Source of the DNA: Psychroflexus salis
Lineage (GTDB): Bacteria; Bacteroidota; Bacteroidia; Flavobacteriales; Flavobacteriaceae
DNA length: 64,000 nt
Reading direction: 5' to 3'
Assembly: GCF_014640175.1 (NCBI RefSeq)
Contig: NZ_BMGL01000007.1
Coordinates: 62,001-126,000, forward strand
Part shown: positions 9,601-17,328 of the stretch, one piece after another
Position numbering within the stretch: position 1 is the stretch's first letter
Layout of the letters: every line of letters begins with the position of its first letter
Made by a program: the position numbers and the translations under genes
The notes under the pieces: model-generated
Databases searched by the model: none
What the model was told of the DNA's origin: nothing
The model's input: the letters and a program-made list of their open reading frames with translations, nothing else

Positions 9601-9821
9601 TCTTCACTAATATCGGTTTTAGTAAAGGCAATTAAATGTTCGAGTACACGCGATTTCATTTCGCCTACGGCCTTGTTAGTAAAAGTAATGGCAAGTATAC
9701 GTTGAAAAGCAAACGGATCTTTAGCTAAAAGTAAAATAGACAAATAATCTACAGTAAGTGTAAAGGTTTTTCCTGAACCAGCAGACGCATTGTAAATTAC
9801 AAAAGGAGATGATTTTTTCAT
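6693..9821 (-). CDS. UvrD-family helicase-nuclease (AddA/RecB-like)
   Basis: This protein of about 1042 residues is a superfamily 1A helicase. Walker A is ASAGSGKTFT at about residues 12-21, Walker B is FIDEFQDTS, motif III is GDAKQSIYAWRGGD, and motifs V-VI are MTIHKSKGLQFP and LLYVALTRA. A RecB-type nuclease domain ends the protein, with LFRPDRLC, VLIDYKTG and the following QIKDY. The start is the ATG at 9821 (MKKSSPF); the frame opens earlier only with a TTG at 9836. Such proteins pair with an AddB-type subunit to resect double-strand breaks, but no AddB gene is adjacent here. It lies 18 bp after the upstream acidic-protein gene and is surely cotranscribed with it. Confidence 0.93.
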   Translation of the reverse strand: MKKSSPFVIYNASAGSGKTFTLTVDYLSILLLAKDPFAFQRILAITFTNKAVGEMKSRVLEHLIAFTKTDISEDKKPLYEQVKAKTQLTDKDVSEKSIQILRHLLANYAGFEISTIDAFTQRIIRTFAKDLGLSNNFEIELETRVVLEEAIDRVIDKVGEDKQLTQILVDFALEKTEDDKSGNIAKDVFEASELLLKEQHSKPIDALQKLPLNAFTKYKEKLKKKEKQLLNQLSETGKHFFSLLGQHQIEVGSFKGRYIPNYFKKVIEDYTKLSFKAKWQAEIETTNFYNKTTAEDQKTSIEAIKEEIVKLYKKTKKQFYELQYTGKIKSYITQISLLNVVQKEISEIKSERNLVLISDFNKKISEQVKEQPAPFIYERLGERFQYYFIDEFQDTSTLQWENLIPLVEEALVKEHPEFGPGSLSLIGDAKQSIYAWRGGDAKQFMQLSKGNSPFTIKNENKDLDFNYRSEQEIISFNNALFQFVSTSVQVPEVQELYAKASQESPKKHRAGKVEIDFSILKNKEEALEVFPKKVVSSIQNRIASEDVEYKDFCVLVRKKEQGIAIAKALNDEQIPIISSETLLIANSKEVGFILSVLYCLENEKNEEEAYTLFTYLLAEKKFNATEKHIFLAEAFQHKKTWESIEELGYSFSPERCNALPIYDAVEYIIQSFITPSNADAYIQFFLDEVFAFANKQAGDIQLFLTYWERVKNTKSISAPEVENAVQIMTIHKSKGLQFPIVLYPFATEQLDYTDLEKFWIPTQNASMPYVLASGKSTIYKDLDNEKAEIYNTLKEKAIFNSINLLYVALTRAAKEMYIYTDCKENKSGISFTKNSFAALFNDFLMDQGLWKENQLHYIIGENYLFTKQTHAVKNNLSLQFNQPNLNMGLLTNAEYLWNNELQLAIERGNILHELMAKINLKTDIQTAIDQATLSGLIASNQAIAYKKSLQQITEHPKLTAFFGEDWQALNEQEIAYNKQLFRPDRLCLKANKAVLIDYKTGSPNTKHQQQIKDYTTAVEALGYQVIKKLLVYLNDELLVVEV

Positions 9822-9839
9822 GCCATGAAAATACAATAC

Positions 9840-10892
9840 TTATGCCAATTTAGCTTCTAAAATCTCTAAAAAACGTTGTTCTATGGCTTCATGTTCATGC
9901 CAGTTGTAGCTTGGTTTCACTTGATTTTCTAAATAGACTTTCGCTTCTTGAATGTTCGAAAACTCATTTATTTTAGCCATAACACGATGATAAGCTTCTA
10001 CGTTTCCTTCAAATAGTTTTTTAGTAAAGGCTAAACGATCGTTTAAACCAATTTTTAATTCTGTTTTAAGTTGATCGTTTAAAGATTTTTTTTCTTGCGA
10101 AAATAAATCCATTGTCCGTTGTGGCTTTGGCTTATCTTCTTCTATTGTAGAGTCTTCATCTACTTTATTTTCATTTTTAGAAGGTGTAGCTTGAGTTTCA
10201 TTTAAGCTTTGTTCTTCTTTTTGTTCTGATGTAGTTTGCTCAATTTCAGTTTCTTCTTGGGTTGGTAATTGAGTAGAAGAGCTTGCAGACGCGGGCTCAA
10301 AATCGGGTAATTCATCGAAATGAACCCCAAAATCTTCTTCAGATAAATCATCTGCTGTGGATTGATGATTATCTTCTTTTTTAATTGAATTTGCTTCTTT
10401 AACTGCAGAATTTTCTTGGTTTATTGAAGTTTTTTTGTTCGCAATTAATGTTTCTTGCTCAACTTTTTCTGCTGAAGTTTCGCTTTTATTTGAAGAAGCT
10501 TCAGTTGGAGCAGAATTTTCATCATCTTCTTTAGAAGCTTCAACTGGTTTAGAATTTTCTGTCTTTTGAATTTCTTTTTCTATTTCAGGCTTTTCAGTTG
10601 CAGCATTTTCGTTTTCTACCGTATTTTCTAACCTAGTTGTTTCTTTTGCAGCTTCAGACGCTGTATCGGAAATTGAGCTAACTTCATCTAAATCCGTTTC
10701 AAAAGCACTCTTAAAAGCCATTTTACCTATATTAGGCTGTTTTCCAGCAAAATGTTTCTCGGCAAAGGCAAGCACGCAAAGTTTTTCATAAAGTAAGCCG
10801 GCTTTTTCTTTTAATTCGTGCACATTATCGTTTTTAGCTTTTAAAATGCTGTGGGCAAGGCTAGTTAATTCACCTTCTAATACTTTCTTCAT
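9840..10892 (-). CDS. Conserved Bacteroidota protein with a long acidic low-complexity centre
   Basis: This 350-residue protein has two ordered ends. Residues 1-65 (LAHSILKAKNDNV..LYEKLCVLAFAEKHF) and the last 90 (SLNDQL..IGLNDRLAFTKKLFEGN..NEFSNIQEAKVYLEN) look helical and conserved. The middle 180 residues are Glu/Ser/Thr/Lys-rich and low in complexity. No enzyme motif is visible. Similar proteins are annotated as hypothetical in Flavobacteriia. It lies immediately upstream of the AddA-like gene with an 18-bp gap, so a role with that helicase, for example as scaffold or regulator, is possible but only inferred from position. The ATG at 10892 is clear. Confidence 0.75.
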   Translation of the reverse strand: MKKVLEGELTSLAHSILKAKNDNVHELKEKAGLLYEKLCVLAFAEKHFAGKQPNIGKMAFKSAFETDLDEVSSISDTASEAAKETTRLENTVENENAATEKPEIEKEIQKTENSKPVEASKEDDENSAPTEASSNKSETSAEKVEQETLIANKKTSINQENSAVKEANSIKKEDNHQSTADDLSEEDFGVHFDELPDFEPASASSSTQLPTQEETEIEQTTSEQKEEQSLNETQATPSKNENKVDEDSTIEEDKPKPQRTMDLFSQEKKSLNDQLKTELKIGLNDRLAFTKKLFEGNVEAYHRVMAKINEFSNIQEAKVYLENQVKPSYNWHEHEAIEQRFLEILEAKLA

Positions 10893-10991
10893 AACTTTAT
10901 GATTTAGTTTTTTCTACGCTTTTATTTTTTAGTAATTTTACATTTTACTACGCACAAATCTACAAATTATTATACCGTTTTAATATAGAAA

Positions 10992-11636
10992 ATGTTTCTT
11001 GAAAATACAGTAAATCACGAAGAACAATTTGGTTGGATAGAAGTTATCTGCGGGAGCATGTTCTCAGGTAAAACAGAAGAATTGATACGGCGTTTAAAGC
11101 GCGCGCAATTTGCTAAACAACGCATTGAAATTTTTAAGCCCGAAATAGACCGTAGGTACGACGACCAAGATGTGGTTTCGCACGACGAAAACGCCATTCG
11201 GTCTACACCAGTACCTGCTGCTGCTAATATTCGTTTATTAGCCGATGGTTGTGATGTAGTAGGAATTGACGAAGCACAATTTTTCGACGACGAGATTGTT
11301 TCGGTTTGTAATGATTTGGCAAACCAAGGAATCCGTGTTATTGTTGCAGGCTTGGATATGGATTTTAAAGGAAATCCTTTTGGACCGATGCCAAACTTAA
11401 TGGCTACGGCCGAATATGTTACTAAAGTGCATGCCGTTTGTACGCATACTGGAAATTTGGCACAGTATAGTTTCCGAAAGTCTACAAAAGATGATTTGGT
11501 ATTACTAGGAGAGACCGACGAATACGAACCATTGAGTCGAGCTGCATTTTTTAGAGCTATGGGTGCACAAAAACAAACTGAGCAAACTAAAACCAAACCA
11601 CAAGAACAGAAAAATAATTTTCATGCCAAAGGTTGA
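10992..11636 (+). CDS. tdk: Thymidine kinase (type II)
   Basis: Thymidine kinase phosphorylates thymidine to dTMP in the salvage pathway. The 214-residue protein has a Walker A motif at 21-28 (GSMFSGKT) and the catalytic glutamate Glu94 in GIDEAQFF. It also carries the nucleoside-binding lasso ending with [13 protein letters not shown]. The zinc site looks degenerate: the first pair reads CTHT instead of CxxC and no second pair is visible. The last 20 residues are Lys/Gln-rich. The 3' end overlaps the alr start by 14 bp, which suggests translational coupling. The upstream region is divergent from the acidic-protein gene. Confidence 0.93.
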   Translation: MFLENTVNHEEQFGWIEVICGSMFSGKTEELIRRLKRAQFAKQRIEIFKPEIDRRYDDQDVVSHDENAIRSTPVPAAANIRLLADGCDVVGIDEAQFFDDEIVSVCNDLANQGIRVIVAGLDMDFKGNPFGPMPNLMATAEYVTKVHAVCTHTGNLAQYSFRKSTKDDLVLLGETDEYEPLSRAAFFRAMGAQKQTEQTKTKPQEQKNNFHAKG

Positions 11637-12735
11637 AGAAACACGTTTAGAAATTGACCTTAACGCCTTAGCACATAATTACCATGTGCTAAAATCAAAT
11701 CTTCCTGCTAATACTCAGATTATGGGTGTGGTTAAGGCTTTTGCTTATGGTACAGACTCTATTGTTATGGGTAAAAAATTGGTAAGTTTAGGTGCCACCC
11801 ATCTTGCCGTTGCTTATATTGAAGAAGGTATGCGGTTTCGTAGACGAGGACTCGATATACCTATCTTAATCTTTTATCCACAGCTTGAAGATTTACCTAA
11901 ATTATTGGAATATAATTTAACCCCAAGTGTGTATAATTTTCATTTTTTAGAAAATTTAAACGCGGCTTTAATCGAACATAATGTTATTGATTTTCCCATC
12001 CATATAAAAATCAATACAGGAATGAATCGCTTAGGGTTTGATATGACCGATGTTAACCGATTAACCCAATTGCTTTCTGCAAACAAACACGTTAAAGTTG
12101 AAGGTGTTTTTTCGCATTTATCTGCAGCAGGAATGCCAGAAGAAAATGAGTTTACTCAGTTGCAAATCGATAATTTTAAAGTTGCTGTTGAAGCTTTTAA
12201 AAGAAATGTAAATACAAGTTTTATAGCTCATTTATGTAATTCTAGTGGAATTTTGAGCCACCCAGAAGCTGCTTTCGATATGGTGAGAGCTGGTATTGCT
12301 TTATATGGTTACGGCAATAATCCGGAAGAGCAAAAAAACTTACAAGTTGTGGCTAGTCTAAAAACACGAATAGCACAATTAAGGGTAATTCCGCCTGGTT
12401 CGAGCGTAGGCTACGATCGAAAATTTAAAGCAGAAAAAACATCGAAAATAGCAACTTTACCTTTGGGGTATGCAGACGGAATTTCACGAATTTACGGTAA
12501 CCAAAAGGCAGAAGTCTTACTTCATGGTAAAAAAGCACCGATAATTGGTAATGTTTGCATGGACACTTTAATGGTAGATGTTAGTGAAATTGAGTGTAAA
12601 GAAGGCGATGAAGTTTTAATTTTTGGTAAACAACACACTGCTTTAGCATTTGATAAGGAAAAACAAAGTATTCCCTACGAATTAATTACCCGCATTTCTC
12701 AAAGAGTTACACGGGTAGTTATAAATAAGGAATAA
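11623..12735 (+). CDS. alr: Alanine racemase
   Basis: Alr converts L-alanine to D-alanine for peptidoglycan with pyridoxal phosphate. The start is the ATG at 11623 ([12 protein letters not shown]), because the family's first strand follows at once; this gives 370 residues. The PLP lysine is Lys38 in GVVKAFAYG (many relatives have KANAYG), and the second catalytic residue is Tyr264 in SVGYDRKF. Other landmarks are [22 protein letters not shown] and [12 protein letters not shown]. In some Bacteroidota Alr is fused to a MurF domain, but here it is a stand-alone enzyme. It overlaps the end of tdk. Confidence 0.95.
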   Translation: MPKVEETRLEIDLNALAHNYHVLKSNLPANTQIMGVVKAFAYGTDSIVMGKKLVSLGATHLAVAYIEEGMRFRRRGLDIPILIFYPQLEDLPKLLEYNLTPSVYNFHFLENLNAALIEHNVIDFPIHIKINTGMNRLGFDMTDVNRLTQLLSANKHVKVEGVFSHLSAAGMPEENEFTQLQIDNFKVAVEAFKRNVNTSFIAHLCNSSGILSHPEAAFDMVRAGIALYGYGNNPEEQKNLQVVASLKTRIAQLRVIPPGSSVGYDRKFKAEKTSKIATLPLGYADGISRIYGNQKAEVLLHGKKAPIIGNVCMDTLMVDVSEIECKEGDEVLIFGKQHTALAFDKEKQSIPYELITRISQRVTRVVINKE

Positions 12736-12845
12736 ATTTAATTTGTGAAAGTATTCTTGAATTGTTGCTTTTGATTAGTTAGATATAAATACAAATTGAT
12801 AAAACTTAAGCTGATTATTAATGTATGAAGAAAATTGTATTGAAG

Positions 12846-13007
12846 CTATTTCTTTTTCTTTGGTTCTCTTTTGTGTTCTTTTAATTGTTGCATAAGCATC
12901 CATTCCAATTGACCATTGGTACTGCGGAATTCGTCTGCAGCCCATTTTTCAATTGCTTTCATCATGTCTTCATTAACGCGTAAGGCAAATGCTTTTTTCT
13001 TAGGCAT
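12846..13007 (-). CDS. Arc-like small DNA-binding protein
   Basis: This 53-residue frame runs from the ATG at 13007 to TAG at 12846-12848. It reads MPKKKAFALRVNEDMMKAIE, continues KWAADEFRSTNGQLEWMLMQ, and ends in a Lys-rich tail. The beta-strand FALRVN followed by two helices is the ribbon-helix-helix plan of Arc/MetJ-type repressors. In many Bacteroidota a protein like this sits beside an SPFH-domain gene. It lies 95 bp downstream of the DUF4177 gene on the same strand. It may repress its own cluster, but the target is not known. Confidence 0.75.
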   Translation of the reverse strand: MPKKKAFALRVNEDMMKAIEKWAADEFRSTNGQLEWMLMQQLKEHKREPKKKK

Positions 13008-13102
13008 AAAATGCTGTTTTTAATCTAATCAATAATTTTAATTACGAATATAAGGCTTGCTATCGAACTCTTCATTAATAGTAATTTAATGCTTAATCGG
13101 CA

Positions 13103-13261
13103 TTACCTGTTTTTATCTCGCTCCAAAACAATACGCATGCTGTTTTCTGCAATATCTCTTACCACCCAACCTTCTCGGGCATATTGATTTAACGTATCTT
13201 CTAACTTTTGATTGTTGTTGGATAAGCCCATTTTCCAGTTCACTACTTTATATTCTTTCAT
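13103..13261 (-). CDS. DUF4177-type small protein
   Basis: This 52-residue protein runs from the ATG at 13261 to TAA at 13103-13105. It reads MKEYKVVNWKMGLSNNNQKL, then has the element LNQYAREGWVV, and ends IVLERDKN. The strand-helix-strand pattern with the NEYAREGW-type turn matches DUF4177 proteins, whose function is unknown. It begins 3 bp after the stop of the SPFH gene, so the two genes are almost certainly one transcript. The gene is complete. Confidence 0.78.
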   Translation of the reverse strand: MKEYKVVNWKMGLSNNNQKLEDTLNQYAREGWVVRDIAENSMRIVLERDKNR

Positions 13262-13264
13262 GAA

Positions 13265-14125
13265 TTAGTGGTTTAAAGTTCCTGCATTTACTACTGGCGA
13301 AGCTTCTTTATCTCCACATAATACCACCATTAAATTACTTACCATGGCTGCTTTGCGTTCTTCGTCTAAGTCTACAACTCCTTTTTTACTGAGTTGTTCT
13401 ATAGCCATTTCTACCATACTTACGGCTCCTTCTACAATTTTATGTCTAGCAGCAACAATGGCTGTTGCTTGCTGTCTTTTTAGCATGGCGTTGGCGATTT
13501 CTTGTGCGTATGCTAAATAACCAATGCGTGCTTCTAAAACTTCAATTCCTGCAGTAGACAATCGTTCGTCTATCTCTTTTTCTAAAGCTTCACTTACTTC
13601 GTTAACGCTTGAACGAAGTGTAATATCTTCATCATGGCCTTCGTCTGCAAAATTATCATAGGGATACATACTGGCTAACTTTCTAACGGCAGCATCCGTT
13701 TGAACCCGTACAAAATTTTCGTAGTTATCTACATCAAAAGCAGCTTTGTATGTGTTTTTAACACGCCAAACCAAAATGGTACTAATCATAATTGGATTAC
13801 CCAGTTTGTCGTTTACTTTTAATCGTTCGCTGTCAAAATTACTAGCCCTTAGCGAAATTTTCTTTTTGGTGTAAAATGGATTTACCCAGTAAAATCCGTT
13901 TTTTTTGACTGTTCCTACATATTCACCAAATAACAACAATACTCTCGAACCATTAGGCTGAACCATTATAAATCCAGGAGCAATTACTAAAGAAAGTACA
14001 ATACTAAGGATTGGCCATGGAGTTTTAAATAGAAACATAAGTGCTATACTTCCTATAAATAAAAGTATAAATACAAACAACATTAGATAGCCATTGGCAG
14101 GTACAATTGTTTTTTCTTCTTTCAT
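13265..14125 (-). CDS. SPFH/band-7 domain membrane protein
   Basis: The 286-residue protein has two N-terminal membrane spans (about residues 12-31 and 36-53) followed by an SPFH domain. That domain shows GFYWVNPFYTKKKISLR, LGNPIMISTILVWRV and the helical YDNFADEGHDE..LRSSVNEVSEALEKEIDERL region. SPFH (stomatin/prohibitin/flotillin/HflK) proteins form membrane cages that organise proteases or lipid domains. The long C-terminal helix with ANAMLKRQQATAIVAARHKIVEGA is typical. It is the first gene of a cluster with the DUF4177 and Arc-like genes. The partner complex is unknown. Confidence 0.87.
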   Translation of the reverse strand: MKEEKTIVPANGYLMLFVFILLFIGSIALMFLFKTPWPILSIVLSLVIAPGFIMVQPNGSRVLLLFGEYVGTVKKNGFYWVNPFYTKKKISLRASNFDSERLKVNDKLGNPIMISTILVWRVKNTYKAAFDVDNYENFVRVQTDAAVRKLASMYPYDNFADEGHDEDITLRSSVNEVSEALEKEIDERLSTAGIEVLEARIGYLAYAQEIANAMLKRQQATAIVAARHKIVEGAVSMVEMAIEQLSKKGVVDLDEERKAAMVSNLMVVLCGDKEASPVVNAGTLNH

Positions 14126-14366
14126 GATTTTAGATTTAAATTTAATATGATATTAAAATAATATCGTAAAGATAGTGTTCTTTTTGAATTAAAAAAAGAA
14201 AAAAAGATTTTTTGAAATGATTATTGTTAACTTCATTAAAAACCTTTCTTAATAGGTGCAACTTGTTTTTATTGGGTAAGATTCCGTATAAAGTTTCTTT
14301 TAGGAAGTTTTTACGTAATGACAAGAGGAAGGAATTTTTACGGAATGTTAGAGAAGTAGTCTATTT

Positions 14367-15962
14367 CTACTTTGGAATCATGGCTTTTAAATCTTCTAAG
14401 GTATTTGCATCTTTAATTTTTTTGTCGGTACGCCAGCGAGAAATTCTTGGAAAACGAGTGGCTACACCACTTTTATGGCGTTTGGATTCGGCTATGCCTT
14501 CAAAAGCAATTTCAAATACTTGAAAGGGTTCAACACTTCGAACAGGACCAAATCGTTCTAAGGTATTTTTTTTGATCCACGCATCCAATTCTTTAAATTC
14601 TTTATCAGTTAAACCGGAATAAGCTTTGGCAAAAGTGACTAATTCTTTGTGTTTATCATCCCACAATCCAAAGGTGTAATCGGTAAATAAATTGCTTCTT
14701 CTTCCGTGTCCGCGCATGGCATAAGTTAATACGGCATCGATGCTAAATGGGTCGGATTTCCATTTCCACCAATCGCCTTTTTTTCTTCCTACTCCGTAAG
14801 TGGAATCTTTACGTTTAATCATCAAACCTTCGGACTTGATTTCTCGAGCGTTTTCACGTTCTTTTGCCATTTTTTCCCAACTAGAAAACTTCATAATTTT
14901 TGAAAGATGAAAAACAGGGATTTCGTCTTTTAATTCAGAATGCAATTCATCTAATATTTCTCGTCTTTCTGAAAAAGTTTTCTTCCGAATATCTTTGCCA
15001 TTAAATTCTAAGATATCGTAAGCTTTTAAAATAACTGGGGTTTTTTCTAATAGCTTTTTTGAAACTGTTTTCCTGCCAATTCGCGTTTGTAAATCTTTGA
15101 AACTGCCAATGTCGTTATTCGGAAAAGCTAAAATTTCGCCGTCTAAAACCGTTCCATTGGGAAGTTTTCCTACAAAAGCTTCAAACTCCGGATATTTGTC
15201 GGTCACCAATTCTTCACCACGACTCCACACAAACAATTGGCCTTTACGGATAATAATTTGACTGCGAATACCGTCCCATTTGTGTTCGGCAAGCCAATCT
15301 TTTGGATTTCCTAATGCATCAGGCGAATCTTCAATAGCGTACGCCAAATAAAACGGATAGGGTTTGGATAAGTAGTCGGCTTCGTTTTCTTCTAAAATAA
15401 GTTCTTGAAACGAAATTTTATTTGGATTCCAATTCCCCATCAATTTAAAAGCCAAAATATCTTCATCAATTCCAGTGGCTTTAGCCAATGCTCTCGTCAT
15501 TAATTTTTGACTCACCCCAATTCTAAATCCACCGGTAATGAGTTTAGTAAATACAAAACGCTCGTAATAATTCAACTTTTTCCAATTGGAGACTAGATAT
15601 TCCTTTTTTATTTCATCAGATTCTTTCTTTAAAGCCAGTATTTCTTGCAAACAGTGAGTTAAGCTTTTTTCGTTTTCAATTTCTGCATTAGGAATAACTA
15701 AAGCAATAGTCTCCGCTAAATCACCAACAATATGGTATGATTCTTCAAAAAGCCACAACGGAATATTGGCCAATTCTGATGCATATTCGCGAATTAACGT
15801 AGTATTTACCGGTCGTGGAGGTCGTCGGTGTGAAAGAATAGCAATGGTCCAAACTTTATCTTGATTTGAAGCTTGCATAAAATAATTAGCCAATGCTTCT
15901 ACTTTCAAATTAGTTCGATTAGTAGAATCGATGGTTTTAATTAGTTGAGCAAAAGCCTTCAT
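14367..15962 (-). CDS. ATP-dependent DNA ligase
   Basis: This 531-residue ATP-dependent ligase joins nicked DNA. The adenylated lysine is Lys228 in the KxDG motif (EHKWDGIR). Further nucleotidyltransferase motifs are TVLDGEIL, SEGLMIKRKDSTYG and DWWKWK, and an OB-fold tail follows. Residues 1-200 form the helical DNA-binding domain. In many bacteria this class travels with a ligase-associated exonuclease, a DEXH helicase and the phosphoesterase PdeM. Here the exonuclease gene lies 306 bp upstream on the same strand, but helicase and PdeM are absent from the window. A repair role is inferred from the family. Confidence 0.92.
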   Translation of the reverse strand: MKAFAQLIKTIDSTNRTNLKVEALANYFMQASNQDKVWTIAILSHRRPPRPVNTTLIREYASELANIPLWLFEESYHIVGDLAETIALVIPNAEIENEKSLTHCLQEILALKKESDEIKKEYLVSNWKKLNYYERFVFTKLITGGFRIGVSQKLMTRALAKATGIDEDILAFKLMGNWNPNKISFQELILEENEADYLSKPYPFYLAYAIEDSPDALGNPKDWLAEHKWDGIRSQIIIRKGQLFVWSRGEELVTDKYPEFEAFVGKLPNGTVLDGEILAFPNNDIGSFKDLQTRIGRKTVSKKLLEKTPVILKAYDILEFNGKDIRKKTFSERREILDELHSELKDEIPVFHLSKIMKFSSWEKMAKERENAREIKSEGLMIKRKDSTYGVGRKKGDWWKWKSDPFSIDAVLTYAMRGHGRRSNLFTDYTFGLWDDKHKELVTFAKAYSGLTDKEFKELDAWIKKNTLERFGPVRSVEPFQVFEIAFEGIAESKRHKSGVATRFPRISRWRTDKKIKDANTLEDLKAMIPK

Positions 15963-16268
15963 TTTAGCGTATTAAGTAGTTAGAATTAAGTAATGAGAAG
16001 TGATTAAATATTCTTGGTTTCTTCTATTGAACGATTTAATTACTAATCTTGTTTTTTATATTGACATTTTTAGATTAACAAGTTTTCCAAATTAAAAAAT
16101 CCACCACAAAGACACGAAGACCAAAGAGAAAAACCAACTAAAAAAATCCTATTCTTATCTTTCATTTTTTTTCTATTTTTTCATCTCTTGATAAATCACA
16201 TTTTCAAATTGATTCATTAATACGTTGATTCATCGCTACATTGTTACATTATTGAATTGATATTTTTA
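15963..16268. repeat. Gene-free spacer with a dispersed-repeat copy between exonuclease and ligase genes
   Basis: This 306-bp AT-rich stretch contains no credible open reading frame. CCACCACAAAGACACGAAGA at 16099-16118 matches, in reverse orientation, the CTCTGCG...GGTG module seen at 44.3, 46.5 and 47.3 kb. The stretch at about 16200-16260, with repeated CATTG/TACATT units, resembles the degenerate AATGTGCTAATG part of the same composite repeat. The spacer separates two genes that are normally tightly linked. Confidence 0.45.
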
Positions 16269-17258
16269 TCAATCTTCATTTTCTTCGTATTGCGTTTTTT
16301 CTGTTCGAGCATCGTAACCTAATTCTCGTAAGTATTTAGCAAAAATATCGGTGTAGCCGTGGGTACAGATTACTTTTTCACATTCTGTGGCTTTGATGCT
16401 TTTTAACAAGCCATCCCAATCGCAGTGATCACTGAGCACAAAACCTTTATCGATAGCCCTTCTGCGTCTTGCACCACGGAAGGTCATCCAACCGCTGGCT
16501 GAGCCAGTAACATAAGGTGTCATTTTTTTAATCCAAGTGCCGCCGTGAGCGCTGGATGGAGCGATAACTAAGTTTCCGTTGAGTTCAGATTTCGTGGTTT
16601 CTCGGGTAATTAGATTTGTTTCAGGAAAATCGACTAAATTTCTTAAAACTTGTGTCATATTTTCGATAGCACCGTGGGTATAGATTTTTCCAATTTCTGC
16701 ATCAACATGCTTCAAGAGTCGCTGTGCTTTTCCTAAGGAATAACCAAATAGAACGGAAGTTCTTCCATCTTCTTGATTTTGTTTCCACCATTGATTGATT
16801 TCAGTAAAAACTTCACTTTGTGGTTTCCATTTAAAAGCGGGTAAACCAAAAGTACATTCGGTAATAAATGAATGACATTTTACGGGTTCAAAAGGAATAC
16901 AAACTCCATCGGCTTCATCTTTATAATCGCCTGTAAACACCCAAACTTCTCCTTTGTGTTCTACTCGAATTTGCGAACTACCAATAATGTGACCAGCAGG
17001 ATGTAAACTAAATTTTACGTTGTTGATGGTAAAAGTTTCATTGTAATTTTTACCTTCGATGTTCACATCTCCTAAACGGTGTTTTACAATAGGTATATTG
17101 TCATGATGGGTAATATATTGTTTGTGTCCATAACGAGAATGGTCTGCGTGACCGTGGGAAATAATTACTTTATCGACAGGCTTCCATGCGTCGATATATA
17201 CATCTGCAGCTTCGCAATAGATGCCTTTTGAATTGAAAGCCAGTAAAGGAGTTTTCAT
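16269..17258 (-). CDS. Ligase-associated MBL-fold DNA exonuclease
   Basis: This 329-residue metallo-beta-lactamase/beta-CASP type nuclease carries the HxHxDH metal motif in SHGHADHSRYGH near the N-terminus. It is followed by HPAGHIIGSSQIRVE and VFTGDYK, and a late histidine lies in FVLSDHCDWDGL. Homologues next to ATP-dependent ligases are annotated as ligase-associated DNA exonucleases and are thought to trim ends for repair. The ATG at 17258 aligns with the family start. The ligase gene follows downstream on the same strand after a repeat-bearing spacer. Upstream, the class A PBP gene ends 70 bp away. Confidence 0.9.
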   Translation of the reverse strand: MKTPLLAFNSKGIYCEAADVYIDAWKPVDKVIISHGHADHSRYGHKQYITHHDNIPIVKHRLGDVNIEGKNYNETFTINNVKFSLHPAGHIIGSSQIRVEHKGEVWVFTGDYKDEADGVCIPFEPVKCHSFITECTFGLPAFKWKPQSEVFTEINQWWKQNQEDGRTSVLFGYSLGKAQRLLKHVDAEIGKIYTHGAIENMTQVLRNLVDFPETNLITRETTKSELNGNLVIAPSSAHGGTWIKKMTPYVTGSASGWMTFRGARRRRAIDKGFVLSDHCDWDGLLKSIKATECEKVICTHGYTDIFAKYLRELGYDARTEKTQYEENED

Positions 17259-17328
17259 GAAACTAAAGTACTGAATGTAGTATAAAAATTCCTTTTAAAA
17301 AAGCTAAAAGTTTTTACGTAGGCTAAAG

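Noticed and set aside
11015-11596. 193-codon minus-strand frame opposite tdk
   Set aside because: It lies opposite a clear thymidine kinase, with a Ser/Cys-rich composition expected of an antisense frame.
14142-14324. 60-codon minus-strand frame in the AT-rich gap upstream of the ligase
   Set aside because: Low-complexity Lys/Leu/Phe composition, no homology pattern and no box in front of it.
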